Assembly (NCBI GenBank): GCA_017354575.1
Contig: JAFMQP010000237.1
Location: forward strand, 1 to 6,421
From: Acidothermales bacterium
Lineage (GTDB): Bacteria > Actinomycetota > Actinomycetes > Streptosporangiales > WHST01
Direction: 5' to 3'
Length of the DNA: 6,421 nucleotides
A model generated the notes under the pieces. It did no database searches. It saw only the letters and a program-made list of their open reading frames with translations, and had not been told where the DNA came from. The first letter of the stretch is position 1; each line of letters begins with the position of its first letter. This document shows positions 5,328 to 6,421 of the stretch, piece after piece. Position numbers and translations under genes: made by a program.

Positions 5328-6275
5328 GTGGCTACCTCGACCGATGCGCTCTCCGACGTCACGGCGTCGGCGTCGTCGCTGCGCCGGTTCCTGCACGGGC
5401 TGCCCGGTGTCGACCAGGTGGGTGCCGAGGAGCGCGCGGCGCGGCTCGCCACCCGCTCGATCAAGACGACGGCCAAGCGGTTCGCGCTCGACCTCGCGGT
5501 GTCGATGGTCGACCTGACGACGCTGGAGGGCCAGGACACCCCGGGCAAGGTGCGCGCGCTGGGCGCGAAGGCGCAGCGGCCGGACCCGACCGACCCCACC
5601 GTCCCGCATGTCGCGGCGCTGTGCGTCTACCCCGACCTCGTCGCGACGGCGAAGGCGGCGGTCGCGGGCGGCGGCGTCCGGGTGGCGAGCGTGGCGACGG
5701 CGTTCCCGTCCGGGCGCGCGGCGCTCGACGTGAAGCTCGCCGACGTCGCGTACGCCGTCCGCGAGGGCGCCGACGAGGTCGACATGGTCATCGACCGGGG
5801 GGCCTTCCTGGCCGGCGACTACGTCACCGTGCACGACCAGATCGCGGCCGTTAAGCAGGCCTGCGGCGACGCGCACCTGAAGGTCATCCTCGAGACCGGC
5901 GAGCTGGCCACGTACGACAACGTGCGGCGCGCGTCCTGGCTCGCGATGCTGGCCGGCGCGGACTTCGTCAAGACGAGCACCGGCAAGGTCTCGCCCGCGG
6001 CGACGCTGCCGGTGACGCTGGTGCTGCTGGAGGCGGTGCGCGACTTCCGTGCCGCCACCGGGCGGCAGGTGGGCGTCAAGGCCGCCGGCGGTATCCGCGC
6101 GGCCAAGGACGCCATCCGCTACCTCGTCACGGTGAACGAGACCGCGGGCGAGGACTGGCTGACCCCCGAGTGGTTCAGGTTCGGCGCGTCCAGCCTGCTC
6201 AACGACCTGCTGATGCAACGGCGGAAGCTCGCGACCGGCCGGTACTCCGGCACCGACTACTTCACCCTGGACTGA
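5328..6275 (+). CDS. deoC: Deoxyribose-phosphate aldolase, long (eukaryote-like) form
   Basis: DeoC is a cytosolic class I TIM-barrel aldolase that splits 2-deoxyribose 5-phosphate into acetaldehyde and glyceraldehyde 3-phosphate. The Schiff-base lysine is Lys215 in F-V-K-T-S-T-G. The activating lysine is Lys251 in V-G-V-K-A-A-G-G-I-R. The catalytic Asp152 lies in D-E-V-D-M-V-I-D. The phosphate-binding end is G-G-I-R plus F-G-A-S-S-L. At 315 residues it is much longer than the E. coli enzyme (about 259) and close to human DERA (about 318). The additions are an N-terminal segment of roughly 55 residues before the barrel and a C-terminal tail ending G-T-D-Y-F-T-L-D. The W-L-T-P-E-W-F-R-F-G-A-S-S-L-L stretch also resembles human DERA. 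The GTG start is chosen because a -10 hexamer lies 7 nt upstream; the in-frame upstream ATG at 5268 would place that promoter inside the gene. With PNP and the PGM2-type mutase it would complete purine deoxynucleoside breakdown. Confidence 0.95.
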   Translation: MATSTDALSDVTASASSLRRFLHGLPGVDQVGAEERAARLATRSIKTTAKRFALDLAVSMVDLTTLEGQDTPGKVRALGAKAQRPDPTDPTVPHVAALCVYPDLVATAKAAVAGGGVRVASVATAFPSGRAALDVKLADVAYAVREGADEVDMVIDRGAFLAGDYVTVHDQIAAVKQACGDAHLKVILETGELATYDNVRRASWLAMLAGADFVKTSTGKVSPAATLPVTLVLLEAVRDFRAATGRQVGVKAAGGIRAAKDAIRYLVTVNETAGEDWLTPEWFRFGASSLLNDLLMQRRKLATGRYSGTDYFTLD

Positions 6276-6276
6276 C

Positions 6277-6421
6277 ATGTGCAGAAACATCACGACGCTG
6301 CGCGGCCTGCAGCCGGCCGCGTCCACCGAGGAGATCGAGGCCGCGGCGCGGCAGTACGTGCGCAAGGTGAGCGGGGTGCAGAGCGTGTCCGACGCCACCA
6401 GGGAGCCGTTCGAGGCCGCCG
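6277..6421 (+). CDS. DUF2277 family protein, 3' end outside window
   Basis: The visible 48 codons start at ATG 6277 and stay open to the window edge. They begin M-C-R-N-I-T-T-L-R-G-L and contain E-E-I-E-A-A-A-R-Q-Y-V-R-K-V-S-G-V (from about residue 19), which is the signature of DUF2277, a family of small proteins of unknown function (roughly 80-90 residues). The ATG lies one base after the deoC stop codon and has no good ribosome binding site of its own, so translation is probably coupled to deoC. The second residue is Cys; methionine aminopeptidase normally removes Met before Cys, which would leave a free N-terminal cysteine. No membrane helix is visible, and the sequence looks helical and soluble. 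The family match is confident; the role is unknown. Confidence 0.85.
   Translation, partial: MCRNITTLRGLQPAASTEEIEAAARQYVRKVSGVQSVSDATREPFEAA

Noticed and set aside
4514..5599. Minus-strand open frame spanning the PH-domain gene and the start of deoC
   Set aside because: The PH-domain frame has clear membrane helices and family motifs, whereas this one is Arg/Ala/Pro-rich without motifs and runs through the deoC promoter.
1..6421. Mobile element, phage, CRISPR array, toxin-antitoxin pair or biosynthetic cluster
   Set aside because: No direct repeats, integrase, transposase, attachment site or defence domain is visible. All genes look like conserved housekeeping or conserved-unknown families with uniform composition.

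Overview
The window looks like core chromosome from a high-GC actinomycete. The DNA is very GC-rich by eye, with G or C at nearly every third codon position and several GTG starts. Several genes appear to be transcribed leaderlessly from TAnnnT hexamers. The gene set (DUF5313, an LpdA-type quinone reductase, trimeric PNP, a PGM2-type phosphohexomutase-superfamily enzyme, DeoC, DUF2277) is typical of Actinomycetia. From memory, lpdA, deoD/punA and pmmB also lie close together in Mycobacterium tuberculosis (Rv3303c, Rv3307, Rv3308). I cannot place the genus. There is no sign of phage, transposon, CRISPR, tRNA or rRNA.

Layout: the 3' end of a small DUF5313 membrane protein gene (+, 1-243) runs tail-to-tail into an LpdA-type flavoprotein gene (-, 250-1614). 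An 82-bp divergent gap follows. Next come a gamma-glutamylcyclotransferase-fold protein (+, 1697-2137), purine nucleoside phosphorylase (+, 2178-3002) and a sugar phosphomutase (+, 2977-4635) that overlaps PNP by 26 nt. The phosphomutase stop codon directly abuts the stop codon of a membrane PH-domain gene (-, 4636-5280). A 47-bp divergent promoter region separates that gene from deoC (+, 5328-6275). One base after deoC begins a DUF2277 gene (+, 6277 to the window edge). No stretch longer than 82 bp lacks a gene.

How the genes fit together: PNP releases (deoxy)ribose 1-phosphate from purine nucleosides. The phosphomutase resembles eukaryotic PGM2, a phosphopentomutase, more than classic phosphomannomutases, and could convert the 1-phosphate to the 5-phosphate. 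DeoC then splits deoxyribose 5-phosphate into acetaldehyde and glyceraldehyde 3-phosphate. The three enzymes would form a complete purine deoxynucleoside catabolic route without a DeoB-type phosphopentomutase.

The most notable non-coding signal is a promoter layout shared by three genes: a TCCCCY...ACC box about 37-41 nt before the start codon, then a TAC(G/C)CT hexamer 7-9 nt before it. I see no clear undescribed system. The items most worth testing are the PGM2-type phosphopentomutase assignment, the shared promoter box, the interlocked divergent PH/deoC promoters and the DUF2277 protein coupled to deoC.
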